Program-made: the position numbers and the translations under genes | Shown here: piece by piece, positions 1 to 7,496 of the stretch | How positions within the stretch are numbered: the first letter of the stretch is position 1 | Layout of the letters: the number at the start of each line of letters is the position of its first letter | Source of the DNA: a virus | IMG/VR virus record: IMGVR_UViG_3300048033_000561 | Coordinates: 1 to 24,568 of that record | Length of the DNA: 24,568 bases | Strand: one strand, 5' to 3' | The notes under the pieces: generated by a model | Told to the model about the DNA's origin: nothing | The model's database searches: none | Seen by the model: the letters and a program-made list of their open reading frames with translations, nothing else

Positions 1-802
1 GTTCTGCACATTCAGTACGAATCTTTTCAAAGTCAGGATCTTCTTTAGGTAGGTTTTTGATAATAGTTTGAGATGCAGCAAGGTGTGTATTCTCATCACG
101 TGCAATAAATTTAATAATCTTTGCATTGCCTTCCATCTTCTTTAACTCAGCGAATGCCCATGAACATGCGAATGAAACATAGAAGCGAACACCTTCAAGA
201 ATATTAATAGAATTGAGTGCAACCCATAAGCGTTTCTTTAATTCATATTTGCTAATAATAACTGTCTTACCATTTACTTTATGCTTACCTTCACCCAATA
301 GATCATACCATTTCTGGTAGTCAATAAAGTCATCATAATATCCTGAGATATCTTTTGCACAATCAACAATCTCTTCAATGTCAAGCATCTCATCAAATAC
401 CTTTGATGGATTAGCATATACATTACGAATAATATGAGTATAAGAACGTGAATGGATTGTCTCAAAGAATGCCCATGCCATAACCAATGGTTCAATCTCT
501 GGTACAGATGCTGCAGGCATAAACGTCTCTGTTGGGCCACGACCTTGAACCGAGTCTAACAAGATTTGACGTTTTAAGTTTGATGTAAAGATATGCTTTT
601 CAAAGTCAGTTAGATTAGCAAAGTCAGATCGATCTTTAGATACATCAACCTCTTCAGGACGCCAGTAAAATCCTAGCATTTTTTCTGTAATCTTTTCTAA
701 AGCAGGGTTTTGCACCTGGTCATATCGTGCAATATCAACACCACCATCAAAAAACATTAACGAATTCATGTGGGACTTTTCTTGTTTCTCAAAAACTGAC
801 AT
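1..802 (-). CDS. nrdB: Class Ia ribonucleotide reductase, beta subunit (partial)
   Basis: Small radical-generating subunit that works with NrdA to reduce ribonucleoside diphosphates to deoxyribonucleotides. I translated about 267 residues; the C-terminus lies beyond the left edge. Visible motifs are WRPEEVDVSKDR near residue 47, the first metal-ligand set with the radical tyrosine (ETIHSRSY: E114, H117, Y121), D83 in LLDSVQGR, and a second ligand helix ARDENTHLA. The spacing matches E. coli and T4 NrdB. The start is the second of two nearby ATGs: the first (806) runs into a stop after five codons, and AGGAGAAC sits upstream of 802. This Shine-Dalgarno overlaps the nrdA stop codon, so translation is probably coupled. 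Seen: motifs and start. Known: family function. Confidence 0.97.
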   Translation of the reverse strand, partial: MSVFEKQEKSHMNSLMFFDGGVDIARYDQVQNPALEKITEKMLGFYWRPEEVDVSKDRSDFANLTDFEKHIFTSNLKRQILLDSVQGRGPTETFMPAASVPEIEPLVMAWAFFETIHSRSYTHIIRNVYANPSKVFDEMLDIEEIVDCAKDISGYYDDFIDYQKWYDLLGEGKHKVNGKTVIISKYELKKRLWVALNSINILEGVRFYVSFACSWAFAELKKMEGNAKIIKFIARDENTHLAASQTIIKNLPKEDPDFEKIRTECAE

Positions 803-813
803 TCATTGTTCTC

Positions 814-3123
814 CTATATTGTGCAGCTATCGCAGTAATCATCATATTCAGCATCAGTACTAAAATCTGAACGTGTTAGTTCTGTTTGTGTATCATCTTT
901 CATCTCACCAGATCCATCGTGTGTATTATTATAGTATAGCTGTTTACCACCATACTTATAGAACGTAACCATATCTGTAATCAATTGAGACATAGGTACT
1001 TTACCTTCATCAAAGTGCTCTGGATTATATGATGTATTAACCGAGATACCCTGATCAATATATTTTTGTAATACTGCACAAACTTTAAGATAACCTTCTG
1101 GAGACTTTTGATCCCATAATAGATCATACTTATTTTTAAGGTGATGATAGCCAGGAACAACTTGTGCCATAACTCCATCTTTAGAACCTTTATACGAAAC
1201 TAATGCACGAGGTGGTTCAATACCATTAGTAGAGTTACTAATTTGAGCAGATGTTTCTGCAGGCATAAGAGCCATTAGTGTAGAGTTACGGATACCAGTT
1301 TCTTGTATTTGTTTCCTTAATTTTTTCCAAGGCATGCGTTCTTTATGAGGTACTAGACCATCTACTTCTTTCTTATATGTATCAATAGGAAGAAGTCCAT
1401 GATGATATTTAGTTTCATCTGATTTAGGACATGCACCTTTCTCTTCGGCAAGATCAGCGGATGCTTTAATTAAGTAATAAGACCATGCTTCTGCATATTC
1501 ATCAATGACTGACAATGCTTCATCATCATACTTAAGTCCACGCTTTGCAAGGAAGTATGCAAGATTAATGATACCAATGCCTAATGGGCGACGATTCATT
1601 GTACTAATTTGAGCTGCAGCCATAGGGTATTCTTGGTAATCTAGTAATGCATCTAGGGCACGAACAGCAAGAGTACATGGCTTCTCAAAGTCTGAAGGGT
1701 CATTGATCATTCCCCAGTTAATAGCACTTAGTGTGCACAATGCAATTTCACCATCAGGATCATCAGCATTCTGCAAAGGCTTTGTAGGTAGATCGATTTC
1801 AGTGCATAAATTAGATTGTTTAATCGGTGCAACTTCTGGTAAAAATGATCCATGCTCGTTTGCATGATCAACATTCATAAGATAAATTCGACCAGTATCT
1901 TTGCGCTCTGTCAAGAACTGAGAGAAAACTTCAATGGCAGGTAATACCTTTTTACGAATACTTGTGGCACGTTCATACTTCTCATATAATGTTTTAAACT
2001 TATCTTGATCTGAGAAGAATGCTTCATATAGATCTGGCACATCACCTGGTGAAAATAGTGTAATATTACCACCGGTCAATAGGCGCTCATACATTGTTTT
2101 ATTAAACTGAAATGCATAATCCATTTGACGGACACGGTTCTCTTCAGTACCTTTATTGTTTTTAAGAACAACAAGATCTTCAAACTCAAGATGCCAAACA
2201 GGAAGATATACTGTAGCTGCACCACCACGAACACCACCTTGTGAACACGATTTAACAGCAGCAGAAAAATACTTTAGAAACGGGATGAGGCCCGTATGTA
2301 CAATCGAACCATCACCGACGCGGCTGTCGACAGCACGGATTCTACCCGCATTAATGCCAATGCCAGCTTTTTTAGAAATATAACGTACAACTGATGTTGC
2401 TGTAGCGTTAATGCTTTCAAGCGTATCGTCTGACTCAATAAGAACACACGAACTGAACTGCCTCGTAGAAGTACGTACACCAGCCATAATAGGCGTTGGT
2501 AAAGAGGTCCCGAACGTCGAAATATCATCATAGTAATCTTTTACCCATTTTAAGCGAGTCTCCTTTGGATAGTCGGAAAATAGTGTTGCGGCAACCAACA
2601 TATACAATATTTGAGGTGATTCAAATAATGTTTTAGTACGTCGGTCTTGTACTAGATATTTACCACGGAATTGTTCCATACCAACATATGTGAATGTATC
2701 ATCACGATCATGTTTAATATAATTATCAAGTTGATTTAGTTCATCGCGGGTATAGTTGTCCATGATAGCACCATCATAAACACCCTTTGATACATTTTCT
2801 ACTACGATATCAACAAGAGGCCAAGGCTCATGCTGGTTATATACATCTTTACGAATCTTATAGTTAACTAAACGTGCAGCTACATATTGGTAATTTGGAG
2901 TTGCTTCTGAAATCAATTCAGCTGCAGACTTAATTAATAGTTCATGAATGTCATAGGCAGGTATTTTATCGTATAACTGAATGTTTGCACGCAATTCAAT
3001 CTCAGAAATCGATACAGCTGCAATATCAGTGGTTGCCCATTCTAATACGCGGTGCACCTTTTCAAGATCAAACGGTTCAGTTCTACCGTCACGTTTTGTG
3101 ACGTTAATTATTTTGGTGTTCAT
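814..3123 (-). CDS. nrdA: Class Ia ribonucleotide reductase, alpha subunit
   Basis: Large catalytic subunit of aerobic ribonucleotide reductase, 769 aa (E. coli NrdA is about 761). An apparently intact N-terminal ATP-cone (KRDGRTEPFDLEKVHRVLEWA region, residues 9-30) suggests the enzyme keeps dATP/ATP overall-activity control. Active-site residues are in place: C226 (FSSCVL), N438, C440 and E442 (SNLCTE), and C463 (ALCTLS). The radical-transfer pair is Y730-Y731 (QLYYNNTHDG), and a C-terminal CxxC (C764, C767) can be re-reduced by a thioredoxin or glutaredoxin. It is the first gene after its own early-type promoter and is followed 11 bases later by nrdB. It supplies deoxynucleotides for phage replication together with the deaminase, ThyX and hydroxymethylase encoded to the right. 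Confidence 0.98.
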   Translation of the reverse strand: MNTKIINVTKRDGRTEPFDLEKVHRVLEWATTDIAAVSISEIELRANIQLYDKIPAYDIHELLIKSAAELISEATPNYQYVAARLVNYKIRKDVYNQHEPWPLVDIVVENVSKGVYDGAIMDNYTRDELNQLDNYIKHDRDDTFTYVGMEQFRGKYLVQDRRTKTLFESPQILYMLVAATLFSDYPKETRLKWVKDYYDDISTFGTSLPTPIMAGVRTSTRQFSSCVLIESDDTLESINATATSVVRYISKKAGIGINAGRIRAVDSRVGDGSIVHTGLIPFLKYFSAAVKSCSQGGVRGGAATVYLPVWHLEFEDLVVLKNNKGTEENRVRQMDYAFQFNKTMYERLLTGGNITLFSPGDVPDLYEAFFSDQDKFKTLYEKYERATSIRKKVLPAIEVFSQFLTERKDTGRIYLMNVDHANEHGSFLPEVAPIKQSNLCTEIDLPTKPLQNADDPDGEIALCTLSAINWGMINDPSDFEKPCTLAVRALDALLDYQEYPMAAAQISTMNRRPLGIGIINLAYFLAKRGLKYDDEALSVIDEYAEAWSYYLIKASADLAEEKGACPKSDETKYHHGLLPIDTYKKEVDGLVPHKERMPWKKLRKQIQETGIRNSTLMALMPAETSAQISNSTNGIEPPRALVSYKGSKDGVMAQVVPGYHHLKNKYDLLWDQKSPEGYLKVCAVLQKYIDQGISVNTSYNPEHFDEGKVPMSQLITDMVTFYKYGGKQLYYNNTHDGSGEMKDDTQTELTRSDFSTDAEYDDYCDSCTI

Positions 3124-3149
3124 AGAATTCTCCGCTTCAATATGTGTAT

Positions 3150-3178
3150 ATTATACCACACTATTAGGCTAATGTAAA
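3150..3178 (-). promoter_or_regulatory. Early-type sigma70 promoter for nrdAB
   Basis: On the minus strand, -35 TTTACA (3178-3173), a 17-base spacer and -10 TATAAT (3155-3150) preceded by TGG, which gives an extended -10. It lies between the o-spanin stop and nrdA and belongs to a set of six near-identical promoters in the window. Confidence 0.88.
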
Positions 3179-3182
3179 CAGC

Positions 3183-3560
3183 TTATTCGCTATTTTCTTC
3201 AGTTTCTTCAGGCGCCACGGCCGTCTCGTAATATACTATAATTTGTTTTTGTTGTTCTATGTATCTTCGCAATTCAGCGAAGTTAAGAGACAAATTCTCA
3301 TAGTCTTTTACTGAGATAGCAATATAGGCATCTGCGCCATTCTTAGCTTCAAACTCTTGTCTAAACTCTTCGTAATTTTCGTTTGATACGACATATATCT
3401 TAATGTCGTTTAGTTGAACTTGCTTTGGTAGAGGTACTGTAGGTACTACAGTTTTAACAGTATTAGTTACTGTTACTATCTTCGGTTCCGGCCTCATCGA
3501 GCTGCACCCCATCAGGGTCAGTGATACCAGCAAGATCGTTCCATAATTGATCAGTCGCAT
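3183..3560 (-). CDS. Outer-membrane spanin (o-spanin lipoprotein, Rz1-like)
   Basis: 125-aa putative lipoprotein. The N-terminus is a signal peptide with a lipobox (LTLMGC), giving lipidated C19. The mature part has a short proline-containing segment and an acidic, probably helical C-terminus. The 5' end overlaps the 3' end of the preceding gene by 98 bases in another frame, the classical arrangement of Rz/Rz1-type spanin pairs. The pair would bridge inner and outer membranes and fuse them in the last lysis step. The mature protein (about 107 aa) is longer than lambda Rz1, closer to larger o-spanins. The assignment rests on lipobox, overlap and the partner's single N-terminal membrane segment; no homology search was possible. 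Confidence 0.82.
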   Translation of the reverse strand: MRLINYGTILLVSLTLMGCSSMRPEPKIVTVTNTVKTVVPTVPLPKQVQLNDIKIYVVSNENYEEFRQEFEAKNGADAYIAISVKDYENLSLNFAELRRYIEQQKQIIVYYETAVAPEETEENSE

Positions 3561-3885
3561 TTTGCATCCTATTTTGAATAAGGCCAGGTTTCTTATTGGC
3601 CAAGTGAGTTAAATTATGTTTTTGTAAAGTACTTCTTAACTCATCACCATATTGCTCTGCTCGTCTAAGATTTACACTTAGCTCTGAGTTGAGCTCATTT
3701 AATCTACTGTTTTCTGATCTTTCAAGTACAAGTGAAGCTTCACTGGTTTGAACAGCTACTTCCATTCTTGCAACATTAGCCCTAGCGATTTCTAGGTCGT
3801 CTCTCATTTTTTTAACATATAGTCCACCAGATACTACTGCACTGGATATAATAAAAACAGCTGCTATTTTAATAGATGAAAACAC
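3463..3885 (-). CDS. Inner-membrane spanin (i-spanin, Rz-like)
   Basis: 140-aa protein with one N-terminal transmembrane segment (about residues 5-24) followed by a long periplasmic coiled-coil-like region (about 27-95, rich in E, L, R and S), the standard i-spanin layout. The start is GTG at 3885: GGAG lies six bases upstream, whereas the ATG two bases earlier is out of frame. The C-terminal third overlaps the o-spanin lipoprotein gene. Together they should make the spanin complex that disrupts the outer membrane after endolysin action. The genes lie at the end of a late transcription unit, which fits timing for lysis. No endolysin is seen in the window. Confidence 0.82.
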   Translation of the reverse strand: MFSSIKIAAVFIISSAVVSGGLYVKKMRDDLEIARANVARMEVAVQTSEASLVLERSENSRLNELNSELSVNLRRAEQYGDELRSTLQKHNLTHLANKKPGLIQNRMQNATDQLWNDLAGITDPDGVQLDEAGTEDSNSN

Positions 3886-3888
3886 ATA

Positions 3889-4158
3889 CTACTCCTTAAC
3901 ATAATCCTTAAAGCGTTTAAAAGGCTTTTTCTTTAGTTTAGCCTTTTTACCAGGAGATAGATCAACACCTCCACCAGCAACAGCATTAGCAGGAGCTTCT
4001 TCTTTTCGAAGTTGATTCTTCTTTGGGGCCATATGAATCCAACCCTGCTGAACATATTTACGAACTTCTTTTTTATCTACCTTTTTGGCTATTTTTGTCA
4101 CCGGATGCATTACCGTTGCCTTTGTCCCAAGGATTTTAAGATACTTATTTTCGTTCAT
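3889..4158 (-). CDS. Small basic protein, unknown function
   Basis: 89 aa, very lysine-rich, starting at an ATGA overlap with the preceding gene. The central stretch is alanine/glycine-rich (NAVAGGGVDLSPGKK) and the C-terminus reads FKRFKDYVKE. That ending resembles the FKxFxxYVxE pattern found at the N-termini of the head-cargo proteins further right, although here it is at the wrong end for a capsid-targeting signal. It sits in the late unit between the 190-aa gene and the spanins. No family recognised. Confidence 0.72.
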   Translation of the reverse strand: MNENKYLKILGTKATVMHPVTKIAKKVDKKEVRKYVQQGWIHMAPKKNQLRKEEAPANAVAGGGVDLSPGKKAKLKKKPFKRFKDYVKE

Positions 4159-4727
4159 CGGTATAAATCTCCAGCGGTCACATAGACCATTTGCTTAGTT
4201 GCCAAGTGTCTCACCTCATATATAGGAATATCTAATATATGACCGGAAGGTTTTGTGCCTTCAGCGACTGATACGTTAGTACCAGACTTGGCAATAACCT
4301 CTGCAGTCTTAGGTGATAAAATATCTTGGTGTAATATGTATACGCCAGGAAGCAGCTGTTCTTCAAGAATAAAGAAATTTTCTTTAACTTCTGGTGTAAA
4401 ATCTATTTCCATTTTGGAAAGAATATCTTTGATTTCTTCTTCGCTCATTCCTGTTTCTTCTCTTAGTAGAAACAAGGCTGCAGCATATGAAGATAATCTA
4501 GATTTGCCAAATGGTAACTTTTCTAGAATTCTTTTAAAATTAAATGCAAGTCTAAAGAATACTGTATATGCATCCTTTTCCTCAGATGTTTTTGCTTTAC
4601 GAATGCTTTTACCATTGCCATCAATTAGACCTAATTCATATGCATCAGTATCTTTCCAAGGTGTAGTTAACACCTTAATAAACCGGTATGTGTAGTAGAG
4701 GTCTGCTACTCTTGATACTGCTGGCAT
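4155..4727 (-). CDS. Conserved T4-like phage protein, unknown function
   Basis: 190 aa. The N-terminal half (about 1-110) looks helical and contains YYTYRFIKVLTTPW, a short G/D-rich turn, and TSEEKDAYTVFFRLAFNFKRILEKLPFGKS. I recall similar sequences in T4-like marine phages, where they are left as hypothetical or structural. The C-terminal part (about 118-190) is beta-rich and ends with IYEVRHLATKQMVYVTAGDLYR-type strands, suggesting a small barrel. Its 5' end touches the stop of the 122-aa gene (1-base overlap), so the two are translated together from the late promoter at 5130. Late expression suggests a virion or assembly role, but no specific function can be assigned. Confidence 0.8.
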   Translation of the reverse strand: MPAVSRVADLYYTYRFIKVLTTPWKDTDAYELGLIDGNGKSIRKAKTSEEKDAYTVFFRLAFNFKRILEKLPFGKSRLSSYAAALFLLREETGMSEEEIKDILSKMEIDFTPEVKENFFILEEQLLPGVYILHQDILSPKTAEVIAKSGTNVSVAEGTKPSGHILDIPIYEVRHLATKQMVYVTAGDLYR

Positions 4728-5095
4728 TATAGATTCCTTAACACATTTATAATACGAAGATCTAATGGTATTTCAACGTACTCATCTTCTTTTAAATAAT
4801 TGAGGTATACCAAAAACGTTTTTAAAGCTGAAAGAGATGTTGGATCTGTTTTAAAGAATACCATTCTCTTCGCATGTTGTATACCAAATACATTGAATAA
4901 AACTATAAGATGATTTAGTATTAGCCTTTCTTGTAGTTCGCCGTTACTTTCATAACGTCTCAATAATCGTTTTAAATATTTGAAGCGGTTTAGGTCTTCA
5001 TAGAACTCTTCCACTTCTGTGCATTGTTTATTGCTATAAAACTTAGAAGCATATAGCATGAAATTATCATTAGTCAGTTCATCAAAGAGTTGCAT
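4727..5095 (-). CDS. Conserved T4-like phage protein, unknown function
   Basis: 122 aa, predicted mostly helical, starting with QLFDELTNDNFMLYASKFY and containing EEFYEDLNRFKYLKRLLRRY and ERLILNHLIVLFNVFG. From memory this pattern recurs in T4-like marine phages as a small conserved late gene. It is the first gene downstream of a clear TATAAATA late promoter, so it should be expressed late with head, tail or lysis genes. No catalytic motif is visible. Confidence 0.82.
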   Translation of the reverse strand: MQLFDELTNDNFMLYASKFYSNKQCTEVEEFYEDLNRFKYLKRLLRRYESNGELQERLILNHLIVLFNVFGIQHAKRMVFFKTDPTSLSALKTFLVYLNYLKEDEYVEIPLDLRIINVLRNL

Positions 5096-5129
5096 TAAAT
5101 AGCCCTACATTAAATTAATAGTATAGGAC

Positions 5130-5137
5130 TATTTATA
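5130..5137 (-). promoter_or_regulatory. T4-type late promoter TATAAATA
   Basis: Exact TATAAATA on the minus strand in a 49-base intergenic gap, about 35 bases upstream of the 122-aa gene start. In T4 this octamer is recognised by the gp55 late sigma factor with gp33 and the gp45 clamp; none of these genes is in the window. Confidence 0.85.
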
Positions 5138-5144
5138 CTTTATA

Positions 5145-5429
5145 TTATCGTTTAACTACGTACTTTAGTACATCAATTAACGATGCTTTTTTCTCACGTT
5201 TATCAAGTTCAATATCATGCTCACGACCAAGGGCTTCAAGCTCATCTTTAGTCATAGATTCCAGATTAAGTTTTGGTTCTGGTTTAGGAGCAACAGTTTT
5301 CTTTTCGAAACCATTCCACTCATTGATTTGCGCTTCAGACATTTTTCGTCGTTTTAGCATTTCGCCGTGTGCAGTAACGATACCCCGAGGAGTAGCGATA
5401 CCATCTTTTAACCATCCTGCTTTTTTCAT
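5145..5429 (-). CDS. Small protein with C-terminal HeH/SAP-like helical domain
   Basis: 94 aa. The N-terminal 40 residues (AGWLKDGIATPRGIVTAHGE...) have no recognised fold. After a proline/lysine linker, the last 35 residues (LESMTKDELEALGREHDIELDKREKK then ASLIDVLKYV) have the helix-extended loop-helix pattern of HeH/LEM/SAP or Rho-N-type domains, which often bind DNA or RNA. It overlaps the stop of the 312-aa scaffold-like gene by ATGA. It is the last gene of the head-cargo operon. Confidence 0.74.
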   Translation of the reverse strand: MKKAGWLKDGIATPRGIVTAHGEMLKRRKMSEAQINEWNGFEKKTVAPKPEPKLNLESMTKDELEALGREHDIELDKREKKASLIDVLKYVVKR

Positions 5430-6364
5430 TTTCGAATATCCTTCATACGTTTAACTGGTGACTTATCACCATCGGCTTTATCACCAGGGCGTTTAGCCGC
5501 CGGTTTAGTAGCATCAGCTGCTTTAGGCTTATCAGCATCTGGACGATCAACGATAGTCTTTTTATGCTTAGCAATAAAGTCACCTTGCTCTTTATCTTGT
5601 TGAGCTGCATCACCCTCTGGGTTTGCTGCTTCAGCAAGAGAATTCATTTCAGTTTCAAATGCATCAAGTTGTGACTCATCTAGAGAATCGATAAATGCAT
5701 CTACTTGATCATCATTCATTTCTGAGATCTCATCCCAATTGAAAGATTCTTTTTTCACTGATTCTTCCTTTCCATCATCTTTTTTATTCTTTACAACGAT
5801 TTTTTCTTTTTTCTTTTCAGGAGCCGGCTCATCTTTTTCAGGAGCAGGTTCTCTTTCAGGAACAGGTGTAGGATCCGGAGCATCGGCAGCAGCAGCACGA
5901 TCATCTTGTGATGGAGCATTTGTTGCAGCAGGATCTGCTTCTTTTTTCTCAGGCTGTTTCTTTTTAGCCTTTGCAGCCTTTGGATCTTCAACATCTGTTT
6001 TATCATCATCTGTTTCGATTTCAACAGCTTCTTTGAATTTATCCCATGGCGTTTTACGTAGAGATACTTTGCTTTTTCCTTTAGCTTTCGCTTTGTCAGC
6101 AGCAAGAGCTTTACGTACTTGATCAGGAGTAAGGCCACGTTTCTTTGCCTCATCGATCATTGCCTGCTCTTCTTCAGTAAACTCTTCTTTTTTCATAGAC
6201 TTTTTAATAGCCTTACGACGCTTATGCAGATACTCATCAGATGAATCCACATCACCATCATTATCGATATCAGCATCGCCCTGACCTACAGGATCAAGCT
6301 TATCTTCTTTTTTATTTCGTTCTTGAAGCATCTTAATGTATGCTTCTGCGATTGGATTGTCCAT
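5426..6364 (-). CDS. Highly charged head core or scaffold-like protein with a Ca-binding-type loop
   Basis: 312 aa, low complexity, alternating Lys/Glu/Asp and Ala/Pro-rich stretches, like T4 prohead-core proteins in composition. Residues 32-43 form a textbook dockerin/EF-hand-type calcium loop (D32, D34, D36, G37, V39, D40, D43). Candidate prohead-protease sites of the (L/I)xE type are IAE|A at residues 5-7 and LAE|A near residue 241. An acidic helix pair is seen in ISEMNDDQVDAFIDSL and DESQLDAFETEM. The start has a good AGGAG. Placement at the end of the capsid-targeted operon supports a head-internal or core role. I infer this; I cannot name a T4 orthologue. The repetitive codons create long spurious frames on both strands here. 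Confidence 0.78.
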   Translation of the reverse strand: MDNPIAEAYIKMLQERNKKEDKLDPVGQGDADIDNDGDVDSSDEYLHKRRKAIKKSMKKEEFTEEEQAMIDEAKKRGLTPDQVRKALAADKAKAKGKSKVSLRKTPWDKFKEAVEIETDDDKTDVEDPKAAKAKKKQPEKKEADPAATNAPSQDDRAAAADAPDPTPVPEREPAPEKDEPAPEKKKEKIVVKNKKDDGKEESVKKESFNWDEISEMNDDQVDAFIDSLDESQLDAFETEMNSLAEAANPEGDAAQQDKEQGDFIAKHKKTIVDRPDADKPKAADATKPAAKRPGDKADGDKSPVKRMKDIRK

Positions 6365-6423
6365 CCTATTCTCCTTGTAAATTGTTTTTCAACTAGCAGA
6401 AGCAATTACTGCTAACATTCTTG

Positions 6424-6705
6424 TTACATCCAAACTTGGGCTGCAATTGCACTCCCGATAGCAACAATAGCTACCCAGAATAATTTATTTATAGTATGTA
6501 CAGTACGAGCATTATCATCGCACTTCTTTTCAATAGTGTCTAACTTAGCTGAGAACTTATTCATTCGTTCCCATGACCTATCGCGATACTCATTATAAGC
6601 ATCCATCTTTTCTTCGAAGCGCGCTAGTGATACTAATACTTCACTCATCTTATCCATTTTTTCTTCGATTCGATCTAGGCGATTTTTCCAGTCTACATCT
6701 GACAT
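6424..6705 (-). CDS. Coiled-coil protein with C-terminal membrane anchor (XhlA/holin-associated-like)
   Basis: 93 aa. Residues 5-68 are a continuous heptad-type helix (NRLDRIEEKMDKMSEVLVSL, then FEEKMDAYNEY...). Residues about 73-92 are a hydrophobic membrane segment (LFWVAIVAIGSAIAAQVW). This tail-anchored coiled-coil layout matches phage haemolysin XhlA-type proteins that accompany holins, and similar small proteins occur in many phages. A role in lysis timing or membrane association is possible but unproven. It is one base from the preceding gene and 60 bases before the scaffold-like gene. No other holin candidate is obvious in this window. Confidence 0.75.
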   Translation of the reverse strand: MSDVDWKNRLDRIEEKMDKMSEVLVSLARFEEKMDAYNEYRDRSWERMNKFSAKLDTIEKKCDDNARTVHTINKLFWVAIVAIGSAIAAQVWM

Positions 6706-6706
6706 A

Positions 6707-7048
6707 TTAACACTTCCATCTCTTCAGTGACATAGCTTTCCGTGTAGGTCTGCCTTTATCATCTTTCATAGGGCCTTTCATTCCGCTCATACGAGCACAG
6801 AATGACTTACGTCTACCTGCAGCTTTACTGCCCGGCTTGACTTTACCAGTGACAGCAGTTTTAAGGTTTCCGCCAGTTTTTCTATTAACTGCAGCGACAC
6901 CTTTTGCCGTCATCCCAGCCCCCTTTTCGGTGCTTCGATAATGTCCTTTTGAATCAGCGCCTCGCTCGTTAACGCTATTCTCACACTGTTGGCAACAAGC
7001 GTCTGTTCCACAGTTAGGATGTTCTAGAAATAATTTAAAACTTTTCAT
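6707..7048 (-). CDS. DUF6321-like Cys-rich basic protein with capsid-targeting-like N-terminus
   Basis: 113 aa from the ATG at 7048. An upstream in-frame ATG at 7078 exists, but GGAGG sits seven bases before 7048 and inside the preceding gene's last codons, so 7048 is preferred. The N-terminus MKSFKLFLEH resembles the capsid-targeting sequences in this operon. It is followed by a cysteine cluster (C13, C18, C19, C22 in CGTDACCQQC) that could bind a metal. The rest (STEKGAGMTAKGVAAVNRKT, LKTAVTGKVKPGSKAAGRRKSFCARMSGM, ending RWKC) matches what I remember as the DUF6321 family of phage proteins. Function unknown; the strong positive charge suggests nucleic-acid binding inside the capsid. Confidence 0.8.
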   Translation of the reverse strand: MKSFKLFLEHPNCGTDACCQQCENSVNERGADSKGHYRSTEKGAGMTAKGVAAVNRKTGGNLKTAVTGKVKPGSKAAGRRKSFCARMSGMKGPMKDDKGRPTRKAMSLKRWKC

Positions 7049-7049
7049 A

Positions 7050-7496
7050 TTAACCTCCAAACTCGTGACCGGCAACACGCTTCATTTGCCGATTAAATTC
7101 TGCTTGATCTGGCTTTGACTTATAAAGCTTAATAGAAATCTCAGATCGATCTTTCCCTTTGATACGCCAATTATAACCCTTTTCTTTATGCTCAGGGTCT
7201 GTTGTCTTTATAACACGACGTTTATATCCGGCTTCCCATGATTCTGGTTTACCGGTACCTTCTTTAATTTCTGGTTTTTCGTGACCATATCCCATTTTTT
7301 TCATACGTAAATGGTCAGCTTCTTTTTCAGCTTTATAACCTTTACCAGTTTTAGGATCATACATCATATGTGGAGTAAATGCTTTCTTCTCACGCATTGC
7401 ATGAAAATCAGCTTTGCGCTGTTCTTCTTTACCAGCGTTTTTAGACCATCTACCACGTGCACGGTGATACATCTTTTGTAATTCAGTCATCCTCAT
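7050..7496 (-). CDS. Basic protein, unknown function
   Basis: 148 aa, rich in K, E, H and M, with the segment MMYDPKTGKGYKAEKEADHL that I recall from other marine phage proteins. The C-terminal part (EISIKLYKSKPDQAEFNRQM) may form a small alpha/beta unit. The start at 7496 overlaps the polyprotein stop as ATGA; a second ATG at 7490 is also possible but has its GAGG too close. It is translated with the cargo genes on both sides, but has no capsid-targeting-like N-terminus of its own. Confidence 0.72.
   Translation of the reverse strand: MRMTELQKMYHRARGRWSKNAGKEEQRKADFHAMREKKAFTPHMMYDPKTGKGYKAEKEADHLRMKKMGYGHEKPEIKEGTGKPESWEAGYKRRVIKTTDPEHKEKGYNWRIKGKDRSEISIKLYKSKPDQAEFNRQMKRVAGHEFGG

Noticed and set aside
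4255-4695. 146-aa plus-strand frame
   Set aside because: Mirror of the conserved 190-aa gene; no ribosome site and implausible composition.
5739-6153. Long frames of 127 aa (plus) and 120 aa (minus, shifted) inside the scaffold-like gene
   Set aside because: Low-complexity Lys/Glu/Ala codons give open frames in other phases; the proteins are Ser/Phe- or Leu-rich nonsense with no Shine-Dalgarno.
6394-6415. Inverted repeat TAGCAG/CTGCTA after the coiled-coil gene
   Set aside because: Only six base pairs with no T-run following on the minus strand, so not called a terminator.
6486-6493. TATAAATA on the minus strand inside the coiled-coil gene
   Set aside because: Within a coding region in an AT-rich genome; could serve the scaffold-like gene 120 bases on, but there is no independent support.
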